64,000 nt of DNA from Vitis vinifera (lineage: Eukaryota > Streptophyta > Magnoliopsida > Vitales > Vitaceae), in the NCBI RefSeq assembly GCF_030704535.1, contig NC_081815.1, forward strand, positions 3,239,001 through 3,303,000, given 5' to 3'. The stretch's first letter is position 1, and every line of letters begins with the position of its first letter. Of the stretch, positions 23,230 through 33,702 are shown piece by piece. The notes beneath the pieces were generated by a model. It ran no database searches, was not told where the DNA came from, and saw only the letters and a list, made by a program, of their open reading frames with translations. Position numbers and translations under genes: made by a program.

Positions 23230-24482
23230 TGTTAGCCCAAAGGTTCTCCTATGTATGTTTTGATGATAAAAAAAATATATAGTTAAGTGGACTAACGATT
23301 TTAAATCAAGTAAAGTTTTAGATTTGAATGAGAAAATCAAAAGAAAGTTTAAAGTTCACTTAAAAATGATTCAAATAACTTGAAGACTTGGATGTTTGAA
23401 GACTCATCAAGTCTAAGAAAAAATTGTAAGATGAATCATTTGGGTGTACTAAGAATTAAAATGTTTTGCCTTCATTCATTCATACTCAATTTTCATAAAA
23501 ATGAGCTTAATCATTTATAAATTGTTTCAAACTGAGTTAATATTCAAAAACCTTAGGCAAAATTGTTTTAAATTAACATTCAAAGGTTTTTTAATGAGTT
23601 GTCTAAGTGTTGGAAAGCTTTAGAATGAAAACGAGGAGATTTTGGGTTGTTTTTATGTCCAATCGGTCAAGTCCTTTCTAGGACCGATTCAATTACTTGG
23701 TCTTCCCCAATTGGGGACCAATCAAGGCACCAAAATACTTTCTTTCTTTTCTAAAACCTTTGTGTTCCCAATAAAGACACTATATTTCCTGGTCGAGGCA
23801 TTGTCTTTCTTAATCGAAACTCAAAAAGGACCAACAGTCACCTACAGTGTATTTAATGTCCAATGGCTATTCAATTGATTGAATTAGAACTTGTTTGGTC
23901 AAGGCAGACTTCTATAGAAAAGGGTACCTGAGGTTGGTTTCCTATATATTGAGAGCTCCTATGCATTTATTGATAAGAAAACAACTGCATTGAATTACTT
24001 AACTACTTTTTTCTATCTTTCAACGCTCAAAACCCAAGTGCATTGAATTCTTCACTTGTAAATCATTTAGTGCACTCATTTGTTTTCATTCTAGCTTTAT
24101 TTGTATTGAGCCTTTATTGAGCTAGGTTAAGTGTTGTTATACTTCCTTCATTTGTGTAAGGTTGAGAGTTTTGAGCTTCAAGTTAGCATTGAACTTAAAA
24201 AGACTTATAGAGCCCACCGGGGCCATTGAATCCAATTGTACAAGTTGAAGGCTTAGTTTCAAGCCTTAGTTAGTGGAGTCTTCACTCAAAAAGAAGATTA
24301 AGGGGAGTGAACGTGGGCGGGATTTGCCAAACCATTATGAAACAAGTTTGCATTTCTTTTTCCCAATCTATTTATGTTTAATGCATGGTTAACTTAAGTA
24401 GTTTTCAAAAAAAGTTTTTAATCACCTGATCATCCCCTCACATCTTGGGTGTTTTCCTTAATCAAATTAGCTTTGTTTCACA
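23230..24482. mobile_element. Solo LTR of a large (SIRE/Maximus-like) copia element
   Basis: A 1253-base stretch starts TGTTAGCCCAAAGG and ends TTTCACA. It is flanked on both sides by TTAAA (23225-23229 and 24483-24487), a perfect 5-bp target duplication. Near its start is TATGTTTTGATGATAAAA; near its end are a GAGCCCACCGGGGCC block and a CACCTGATCATCCCC block. Both match the pattern I associate with Maximus/SIRE-type LTRs. There is no internal region and no second LTR, so it arose by recombination between two LTRs. The lineage is inferred; the boundaries are seen. Confidence 0.82.
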
Positions 24483-24487
24483 TTAAA

Positions 24488-25999
24488 CTTTGAAGGCTTG
24501 GGAGTAATGTTTACAACATAGTATATCTACTTAATCCATTAGTAGAAAGGATTGGAGGCAATCTTTCATGTTCGAAATGTCACATCTTAAAGCCTAAAAA
24601 CATGGTTCAACTTAATGTCTAAAAATAATCCATGAAATAAACATGGAAGATGTTATGGTGTTTATATTAATTAAATTATGACTTATGTCTCAATTGTCTA
24701 CTCATGGCATCATTAAGTCACTTAATGTAATGTTATAAGCTTGCATAGACATGTTGACTACCTAATCTTGCTTAACAAAGGTATTCTTTACTCAAGTGAA
24801 GTTGACCTTCAATTTTGGCAAACTTGTAAGTTGTACTAGGCTTTGGCGGAGATTAACAAAGAAGACGATGATAAAACTAATGCATCAAGTGAGGGTGGAG
24901 ATGACGAAGCTTAGAATTTTATTTTATTTTTTGTATTAAGTACCATTGTACCTCATTTCTTTCCTATGAGATAGTGTTAAGGCTCCCTTTTTTGTTTATA
25001 CTCTCATAATGATATCTCATGGACTTTAAGACGATGTGTCCCATTTGGTCATTCTAAGAACATGTGATCATGAAACTTGTAGCATTATAGTAATTTCTTT
25101 AATAGAATTTTACATATGCTCTTTGTGATGTAGAATATGTCATTTGATCATATAATAAGAGGATAACTCAAGGATAGTGGAAGTAATTTTAAGAGATTAA
25201 TAGTTTTCACCTTGTTGGATTACAAAAATTAGTTCATGAGGAAACTGTATATAGTGGATAGCAAGTCTTATTGTAATATACATATGATTTTAGAATATAA
25301 TTGACTCTCTATAGTGGGATGTTGAGTTAACTTTAGAATTGGATTCTAGGAGAACTAGTATTGTCCTATAAGTCCTGGTGGTCCTCACTCAAACTCATAT
25401 ATCTTAACAGCATGGTTTCTGATGATTGGATTAGTTTTTGGTTCACTCATGTGCACTAAGATGTTCTAGTAAATATACAAGGTTTCATAGGAGTTAGTGA
25501 GTAGTATATTTAAACTAGGTTAATTGATTAATTAGAGAACTTTGTTAGGTTAATTAATTAATTAGCATCATTTATTAGGCTATATTAAGTAACTCAAGCT
25601 CATGGTAAGCTCAAGTCAGTTAAGTCTAGTAGAAAGCCTATAAATACCCCTTTAGAGGTTAAAGCTTTAGACTCTTAGATTTTTAGCCACTTTTTCCCTT
25701 CAATCCATAGAAAGAACTCTAATCTCCACCCTAGAGGTATCCACTATTTTAGTGTCTAAACTCAAAGAGGAGTCATCAGATGGAAGATTGTAAATTGTAA
25801 CTTTCTATAAATTTGAAGTTTTCTACATTGATGGGAATTAATCTAGGAACATCCAAATTGGAAGTATGTAACTATATCTCTAGATCTAGTTTATTATTAG
25901 TTTTGAGTGTTATGATTATGTTGCATTTAGATTTAAAGAGCCCTATGAATAGACTGCATGTACCTTACGAGATTCAAGGCCTAGAAACGAAGTAATCCA
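24488..25999. repeat. Degenerate retroelement-like DNA, no intact gene
   Basis: A short frame ending at 24912-24914 has the acidic C-terminal sequence EINKEDDDKTNASSEGGDDE, resembling the tail of an old polyprotein. Further on, GCCTATAAATACCCC (near 25637) looks like a TATA box. It is followed by a segment ending GAGATTCAAGGCC and TTTCTTACA at about 26010, resembling the R-U5 part of an LTR. No reverse transcriptase or integrase motif is visible. I read this as internal and LTR debris of an unclassified retroelement. Confidence 0.4.
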
Positions 26000-27690
26000 A
26001 TATTTCTTACATAAATATGTGGTAACTCTAGCCAAGAAAAACCAAAGATAGAGTTACCATGACTTTTTAGGATTTTGGGTTAATGTTCTCTAGGATTAAC
26101 TCTAGTGTACTCATTTGTTTTAAAGTTAGAAAGATTAATTGTTTGTTAAAGTTAATAAAATCCTAATTTAAATAAATAAAAATAAAATATGAATAAAAAA
26201 TTCTTAAATTATTCAATAGAATAAATTAATGAAAAGAAAACGTCCCTAAGAGTTTCGCAATCCAATGTTGAATCCTTAGAGAGAGAGAAAGAGAGCATTA
26301 TAAAATCTAGGGTTTAGAATAAAAGTCAATTCGTGATAAATTGAATTATGTGACCAATATTATATGCAGAACTTAGATTTTTATTTTTGAAACACAAATG
26401 TATTAAACCAATTAAATATGATGATTAATTTTGGTTTTTGGTTTTATTCAATCAAAAGCTCATATCCATTTTGTAGATTTGACCCTTAGATTTGTGAACA
26501 ATAGGATCAAACTAAGGTAACTAGTAATCAAGGTCTTTCCAAAAATCACCAATATCTTGGTAAGAATTATATCTACCTTATTTAAGGTGAACTAACACAG
26601 AAGGTTTATTCTTAACAATTCAAATATTAAAACATAAAGAAACCCAATCAATACATTACTGTTTTTTGGTACTTCTCCTTTGAATTCTTCACCTTCATTT
26701 TAGCATCTTTGGATCAATCAAGTTATTAGATGGTGAAAGATTTCTCCTCACAATCCATGTGTGGACAAGAAAACTAAAACTTAATTGAAGAATTTCAAGA
26801 TGAGATATCAATCTTGTTCCCTATGTTCCACCTTCTTAAAACCTAAAAAGGATTTAAATGGCAAAAACTACACCTCGACACATGGCATAGTCCCTTTGGC
26901 TAAAAATATCTATAAAAAAATATCTCAAAAATCATAAAATTCTTGAATCTTAGGCTTGTTAGACTTTTCTTGGGGCTTGGGAGGCCCAAAATCAAAGTAA
27001 AAGAAACTTGGAGGGGCTTGTTTCATGTTTGAGAAGTTGAGTTTGAAATCTAGATATTAAGTTCAAAATTTTCAAATTCAACTTCTGCCCTTTAAAACAA
27101 ATTTGAAATTCTCTTCAATTTTGAATTCAACTCTTGTTTATTTTGCATAGTTGTATTCAAATGGTCATATTTCCCTTGTTTCAACTCTAATGTATGCACC
27201 ACTCGAAGCATTGGACTCCTAACTTCTTCAGCTTCAAAAAATACATAGGTTGCCCCAAAAAACTTCTAGAAAGTGGCCCAAAATTTAGTGTAAAGTTAGG
27301 CGTAGTGCAATTGCTTTTGTTTGAGCTGAATCTTCATCTAAACTTAGAAACAAGACCTTAAAACTTCTTTTTTCATGGTTTTTTATTTTCTAATTCTATC
27401 TACAACATTCATTGCTAATATTCAATGCCCATGACTCACTCATTTACCCTTAGACTCTTCATAGTTCACAAGTCCTGAGTCTCTAATTTATGCATATTTA
27501 ACTCATTTTTTTCATGGTTGAACTTGACTTTTTTAACTTATCTTTTTTTTTCTTCCTTAAAGCTGAAATTAAGCTCAAAATACATGTTAGATCCATAACT
27601 AGGGTCTTAACACCAAGTCAAATTAATTATAATAATTTGAGTCTTTTATATTGCATATATCATATCATAAATGTGCTATTAGAGCACATA
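26000..27690. repeat. Diverged dispersed repeat, copy 2
   Basis: This is the longer partner of 22135-22985, in the same orientation. Collinear matches run from the GATAGAGTTACCATGAC block to the CATATATCATATCATAAATG end. The extra central segment (about 26290-27150) is absent from copy 1. It has no coding frame. It could be the non-coding part of a retroelement present twice in the region. Confidence 0.7.
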
Positions 27691-27744
27691 TTTTAGATCA
27701 AATCAGTTAATGCCCTTGATGGTTTGACTATTAAAGGTTAGATA

Positions 27745-27885
27745 AGATAAGGTTGTCCTATGGAGGTGCTCAATCCATAGTGATTTTGTACCCTTAGACT
27801 AATGTCCTTATGGGTTTGGGCTATAGGAGTCGAAAAAATAAGGTCATTCTAAGGAAGTGCTCAACGTAGAATGACTTTGGCAAAA
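27745..27885. repeat. Tandem pair of hairpin-forming units
   Basis: Two units start at 27746 and 27839 and share ATAAGGT and G(G/A)AGTGCTCAA(T/C). In the first, CTATGG (27758-27763) pairs with CCATAG (27775-27780). In the second, GTCATTCTA (27843-27851) pairs with TAGAATGAC (27867-27875). The loops are similar while the stems differ in sequence. Confidence 0.6.
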
Positions 27886-29780
27886 GTTTTACTTGAAGGT
27901 TACTATATTAATAATATTTTGGTAGATTATAAGCAATACATTTCTCTACCTCAAACTACCTAAACATGATATTAACTTCCCTAATTTAGGTCTAACTTTC
28001 CTTTTATAAAGTCCTTGGTATTCTCAAAAGCACTCCTTTGACCATTTTTTTTCATGGTAGTGAAGGCATAAAGATCCTAATAACCTCCCATAAATTTAAG
28101 ATCAAGGTGTCTATTTCTCTTATTGACACTTTTTATGTAAATGAAAAATGATTTCTTCAAAGCTTACAGAGAAAGAAAGCCAACCACATGAAAGTATGAA
28201 AGTGTGATGTAATGGCTACTAAAATAGTGTGCATTGAAACGTTCTCCCAAACATACTAAGCAAAGCACATGCAATCAACAAACCTTGACTCTAGTAGTCT
28301 AGCCACAAATGAAAAGTTGCACCCAAGTGATTAATTGACTTACCCTTTTGAATCAATTTCAAGTCAAATGATATTGGAAAAGTAACTTCCTAACCCTAAT
28401 AAATTAGTCTAAGGTGAAAATCATAACTATGACTACCATCAAAACATAGGCAATCTTTGAATTAAAACAATGGAGTAGTGCCTTCACACAAGAGAAGAAG
28501 TGTCTCAAAAGTAGTGGCAATGGTAGGCGAAGACCCTCCTTTAGGTGCCTCACTGTAACATATCCCTCTATAAGAACAATGGCCATGATTTATCCTTGTC
28601 AAGAAAGCCTAAGACCTCCACACTTATGGGGTTGTGATAATGATGAGGTAAAGAAACGTGGTCTTGACATTGTACCTTGAAAAAGAAGTTATTAGGAAAC
28701 AAAAGAAAATAAATGAAGAAACTAGTAGTGCAAAGAATGAAGCAGAAGAAAGAAAGTGAAAGTAGAAAAAATGATTTATATGGTCACCTAGAAATGGCTA
28801 CTAAGATACTCGAAAGTAGGTGCAATCATTACACAACTTCTACAAAATCCCTTGGAATATACATCAATTGAACCGTCTTTTAATTTTCCAACAAATAACT
28901 TACCCATGTGAGAAATAAGGGAAACTAGAGGGACACCTAGACCAAACGAGACATACCATACTAAGATGTGGAAGTCAACAAGCAATTAATTGGATAATTG
29001 GAGGCCAGTGTTGATGGAAGGTGATGTTTAGACTAGTGGTTGTCCATTTAATGCAACAAGACGAGCTTTAAACATGACTGATTTTATCCTCATGATTGGA
29101 ACACATGTGGAGCCTTAACTTACAAACCAAGCATCTCATAATCAATGTTTGATAATGCATTAATAAGGCACAACATGACACAAGTTGCTTAATAACCAAC
29201 ATGGGCAAACTTGTCAAACCAATAAGACCAAAATATTATAAAACTTAACTAGAGCAAGCCAAGGTACAAAATACTTTGGATCTTCCTTCATTATCTTAAT
29301 ACTTATTTATAAAGCCTTTTTATCACCCGTGACTGACTTGACTATTGGAGAGAGGCCAACCAAATCGACCACTCCTGCATATGTCTTCTCTTGTATTGAA
29401 AAGAAAGGCCCTACATAAAAGAACACCTACCACTTTCCCAAGAATAAAACAAGCATAAAAAAACATAACTACATAAGATCAAGATAGAAAGAAATAATAT
29501 TTTGAGTACTAACAAATAGAATTATTTTTATAACATACTGACTTTTTCAATGATCATCATCCTTTGTGTATGACATTAAAAAGTATTACCATAGAATGAT
29601 CCAATTTGTAAAATTATGTATTGATTTGGGTAGACCGTAGACCAGCCTTTAGAAAAGCATTTTTTTGATATGAGATCAAAAAATTAATAACCCAATCATA
29701 AATCATTACGGGTTTTAAAAGTTGTCATTATTACTTTGTACTTTGGTCATGCAATACACTCGACCCTCGTACTTCTACCC
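27886..29780. other. Gene-poor AT-rich stretch
   Basis: Only short, stop-interrupted frames are present on both strands. I recognise no domain, RNA gene or element boundary. The style of the sequence resembles the flanking degenerate repeats. Confidence 0.5.
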
Positions 29781-30905
29781 TCGTGGTTGGACGTGATAGC
29801 CAATCAAGACGGGATCATTTGCCAACTGGATATGGTATCACCAGTCCACTAGAGTACTGCTCCTAGCACATTGACGCCCGTTGGTTTGACTGCTGATGAG
29901 AAGCCACGTGTGCCACTCATAAAACATCACACGCTACCCATCCATTTTTTCCCTTATTTGAGTTACTAGAGAACATGCCCCCCTGCCCACTTGTCACCTC
30001 TTAGCATCAAAACTGCAGAAGGCCTATTCCTTTGCCTGTCACGCACACTAGCCTTTATCCATTCTTGGAGTAGTGCGCGTTGCTGTCTTTCCGTTTCAAT
30101 ACTGGCCAGAAGGCGCCACCTCCCACCCCACCCCTTTCCTCTTGTCTCTTACCCAAGCATAAGAGATCAAAGCTTGGGGGTATGAGCATGACCACCCAGT
30201 ATTGGAAAATGATCCTGCAAGTTGCAGTCTCCAAGGCCGAGGAGGTCATTGGATCAGATGACCCTTCCACTAAACGATGTCGTTCTGGAAAAGTTAGACC
30301 TATGTGGAAGTCTGGAAGAATCCAAAGTCTCTGGTCCACGTGGGAGAATGTAAGTGGGAGTTTGGGATCTTGGGGCTTAAGTCTAAGGGGATGAATTTGA
30401 CGTTTTCCAATCAGAGAATATATACCACGTGTACATTCAGCCAGATAAACCTCCCCACATGGACCTGATCATCTCCTCATGCACACCACCCACCTCATCA
30501 ACTGCTTGTTGCTTTTCCCCTTCAATAACCGCCTTCCTCTCCCGCTACTAATCAGTGATCACTCGGGTTTCTTTGCTTGGATATCACTTTTTGTCTTTTT
30601 GACTTCAGCGTAAGTCTTTATACCTTGGTTTAATCCAAAAGAATCTTTAGGCCTGATCCTAAATCCCTAATTATGAATCATCAAGTGTGGAGCCTACAGC
30701 TTGAGGTGTGCTAGCTGTGGATTTGGGCAGCACAACAGCCAAACAATTTGTATCCACCGGGCACCACTTGTTTGTTTGGTTCACCTCTTCAGACCTAGCT
30801 AGCTCGCGCTGTATATATGATATTGATGAAATAATAGCTTGTTTTCCATCATATTTCTTCGGTACTCATTTGGGGTTTCTTCATTTTCTCATCTTGCTGT
30901 AGAAT
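29781..30905 (+). promoter_or_regulatory. Upstream region of the CLCSPT-type gene, three G-box cores
   Basis: This GC-richer stretch contains three CACGTG cores at 29905-29910, 30337-30342 and 30426-30431; the first and third sit in CCACGTGT. A TATA-like GTATATATGA lies at 30811-30820, about 90 bases before the start codon. CACGTG is the core of ABA- and light-response elements bound by bZIP/bHLH factors. Three copies within about 1 kb suggest such control, but this is inference. A 104-residue frame at 30080-30394 matches nothing I know and is not called. Confidence 0.45.
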
Positions 30906-31124
30906 ATGGCCTCCCATGGCAGCATCAAAGTCGTCACATCCCCCAAAGGTACCGCCAACGGCGACACGAAATCACCCAAAGGCCACTGTCTTTGCTCACC
31001 CACCACGCATCAGGGCTCGTTCCGCTGCAGGTTTCATCGGTCTGCTACCATGAAGCGATCAAAATCCATGCCCTCCAATACCGCCGTGACGTCCCTCTCC
31101 CCCAAATCAGTCGACTCTACATAA
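30906..31124 (+). CDS. Small CLCSPT-type serine-rich protein
   Basis: Single exon, 72 residues, start ATG at 30906 (MASHGSIKVVTSPKGTANGD). The core HCLCSPTTHQGSFRCRFHRS at 27-46 is the signature of a small plant-only family usually annotated as serine-rich protein-related. Cysteines 28, 30 and 41 and histidines 35 and 44 are spaced in a way that could bind a metal, though this has not been shown to my knowledge. The C terminus is basic and serine-rich. It has no signal peptide or membrane segment. Its function is unknown. A paralog lies at 40937-40671 on the minus strand. G-box cores upstream may regulate it. Confidence 0.85.
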   Translation: MASHGSIKVVTSPKGTANGDTKSPKGHCLCSPTTHQGSFRCRFHRSATMKRSKSMPSNTAVTSLSPKSVDST

Positions 31125-32425
31125 TTAACCACATGTCTCTAGTATTTCCTAACATACCAAGTTCTCTGGGGTCTCTCCCTTTTTTCTCTTTGGTGTGAGG
31201 GTATGATCTATCTGCACTTGTTCAGATTCAGATACACATATAAAGCCTATTCTCTCTTCTCTCCTTTTTCTTACGTGATCTCTCTGTGTAAGCTGCTTTT
31301 TCAATTATTTGCAGTCGCCATGGATGATGTTCATGAATGAATATTGCACTCCATATTTAATTTCTTCTGTTGAATCAGATTTCAATCTGTTTTTCTTTCT
31401 TCTACAGATCTTATGAGATTGAATACCACTGAATCATGTTGTTCCACATCTCACAAACCCACTCTCGTCCGCTCATGGCAGATGTGGAAGCATGAATTTC
31501 TATGTATTATTCCCTTTTTTTTCTGGACCATAATCATAAAAGAATGTTGTGAATCTTTGTGATGAGCTTTGAATGGCCAAGAATGATGGTGATAAAATGC
31601 TATGTATTGTGTATATGCAGAGAGCTTGATATTTGTTCCTGGAATCAGTTTCCAAAGAGGCCATGGCCATCAACAGGGACAGGGGAGAAAATTTCGTATG
31701 TTGCGATAACAACGCATCTAGGAGTAAATGCATCTGTGGCAGATAAAAGTACCATGTCGCTTTCTTCTACACTATCTTCTCCTCATTAAATACGGATCAT
31801 TAAAATTCCTGTATTTATGGACTCACATCTCGGCTAATGGTCCATGCTTTCTCTACAAATAAATGTGTTGGACTTCAATTTGTATGCAAATTTAATCAAC
31901 CTTTTTTTTAAGCTAGATTTAATTCAAATTGGTGATCATAAAATGGATTTTTTAATCTTGAGTTTGAAACATGCCTCATTACTTATTATTTTTCCAATTA
32001 AAACCAATTTCATTAGATAGAGTTATGGAAAATAATTTAGGCCATTAAAAATGTATAATCAAATTAAATTCGTTAGATGATGATATAAATATATATAAAA
32101 TGAAGTAAAAATAAATAAATGAGATCGGACTATGTACAAAGTAATATGATCGAATTAAGCATAGATCAACGAGACTTGAGATACGTAAATTAATCTCAGT
32201 TTCAATATGAATCAAATTTATTTTTATAAAGAAAAACATGTGTTTTTTTATATAGATTGTTGGAAAAAATTATAAAGTGAGAACTCAAATTTATAAAATT
32301 TAAACTTAATTAATTTGTCCAATAATAATTAAGATTTTGTATTTTTTCGATATAAGATATTATGTTTTGATACACAGGTGTTATCTTTTAATGATATTTA
32401 CGTAATGTTTGATTCCCAAAAGTGG
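31125..32425. other. 3' flank and intergenic DNA
   Basis: The first few hundred bases are probably 3' UTR of the CLCSPT-type gene. The remainder is AT-rich with no coding exon visible on either strand. Confidence 0.45.
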
Positions 32426-33032
32426 TGACTATGTTTGGTGGTCGAAAAGTTTGAAATAGTGAAGGAAAAAAGCCAAGAAAAAAAAAATTAAATCAATAAA
32501 TAATTTTAATATCCTATTTCAAATTCATTTTAACTTATATAACTTTTTTATATAAAGATTAAATAATTTAAAAGTATATAAAATTTTCATTAATTTTAAT
32601 TTTTTATAACTTTCTTTCTTATTTTTCATAGTAAATTCAAATATAAGAAAATTATTTTCCTTAACATTTTTTTAACTGTTTTCCAAAAACCAAACAAGGG
32701 TAAAAAAATGCCAAAAAAAATAATAATAATATCAAGGCTATGTTTGATTCATAAAATTTTTTTCGAAAAAATGTGAAAGAAATAAAATATACAAAAAAAA
32801 ATGTGAAAAAAATAAAAAAATAAGTTTAAAGCCAATAAAATATTTTTATATATTTTTTCAAACTCATTTCACTTATTTCCTTTCATTATATAAATATTTA
32901 AAATTTTAAAATACATAAATCTTTATCCAATTTTAATTTTATTTCATTTTATTTTACATTTTCTATGGTAAAATCAAACATGAAAAACCAATTTTTATTT
33001 TCTTAATATTTTTTAAAAATCAAAACATAGCC
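32426..33032. mobile_element. One or two small MITE-like elements
   Basis: The clearer copy spans 32736-33032 (297 bases). Its left end GGCTATGTTTGATTC is matched by the inverted right end AAAATCAAAACATAGCC, and CAA flanks both sides. The interior is AT-rich and non-coding. Just left, 32426-32699 has related ends (CTATGTTTGGTGGTCGAAAAG, inverted partner CCAAAAACCAAACAAGGG) but is more diverged. These ends are typical of short non-autonomous DNA transposons; the superfamily is uncertain. Confidence 0.6.
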
Positions 33033-33702
33033 CAAAGAAATCAAATATAAATTAAATTAGTAATAAATTTATACATTTTTTAATTATTTAATCTTTATAT
33101 TAAAGACTTAAAATAAATTTAAAATAATATATATAAATATTATTAATTATAAATTTTTCTTCACTTTTTATTCCTGTTGGCTTGTAATTGAAATTTTTTT
33201 TTCCACATGTGTATATGAAAACACAATAATCTTATTGATATCATTATTTCGATCTTGATCTTGAATCATTATTGCATAAATTGATTCATTGCAAGAATAA
33301 AATCCTTAATTTATAAATTAAGATTTTTTTTATTTATTTTTTTAAATTGTTGCGTAGGCGACTCTGTTACGAAACCGAGTAACGTAGAGTTCACCTCAGC
33401 TTAAATCACTTCCTATGTTTTTTACGGTAGTTTATTGAAAGTTTTTGAGCTTAATATAATAAGATTAAATTAAATATCATATGAAATGATGTGAATACTT
33501 TTATTTTTAGTATATGAGTTGTAAATTGTAATATAAGATTGGAAAATTTGGTTACGGCGGTTGTTGGGTAGAGGTTAAACTTATGACTTAAAACCAGTAT
33601 GACGCTGGAATTATTTTATAAGCTAAATTTAAATAAATAAATAAACCAAATTTAAAAACAAGTCCCCAGGAAAAGAGTCTAACCAACGACGAAGTCTCGG
33701 CA
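33033..33702. other. AT-rich upstream region of the LEA_2 gene
   Basis: There is no coding exon. The AT content stays very high to about 33640 and then drops sharply at the start of the LEA_2 frame. Confidence 0.5.

Noticed and set aside
30055-30394. Overlapping frames of 94 and 104 residues on opposite strands
   Set aside because: Neither shows a known domain; they overlap each other and lie in the promoter-like region with G-boxes.
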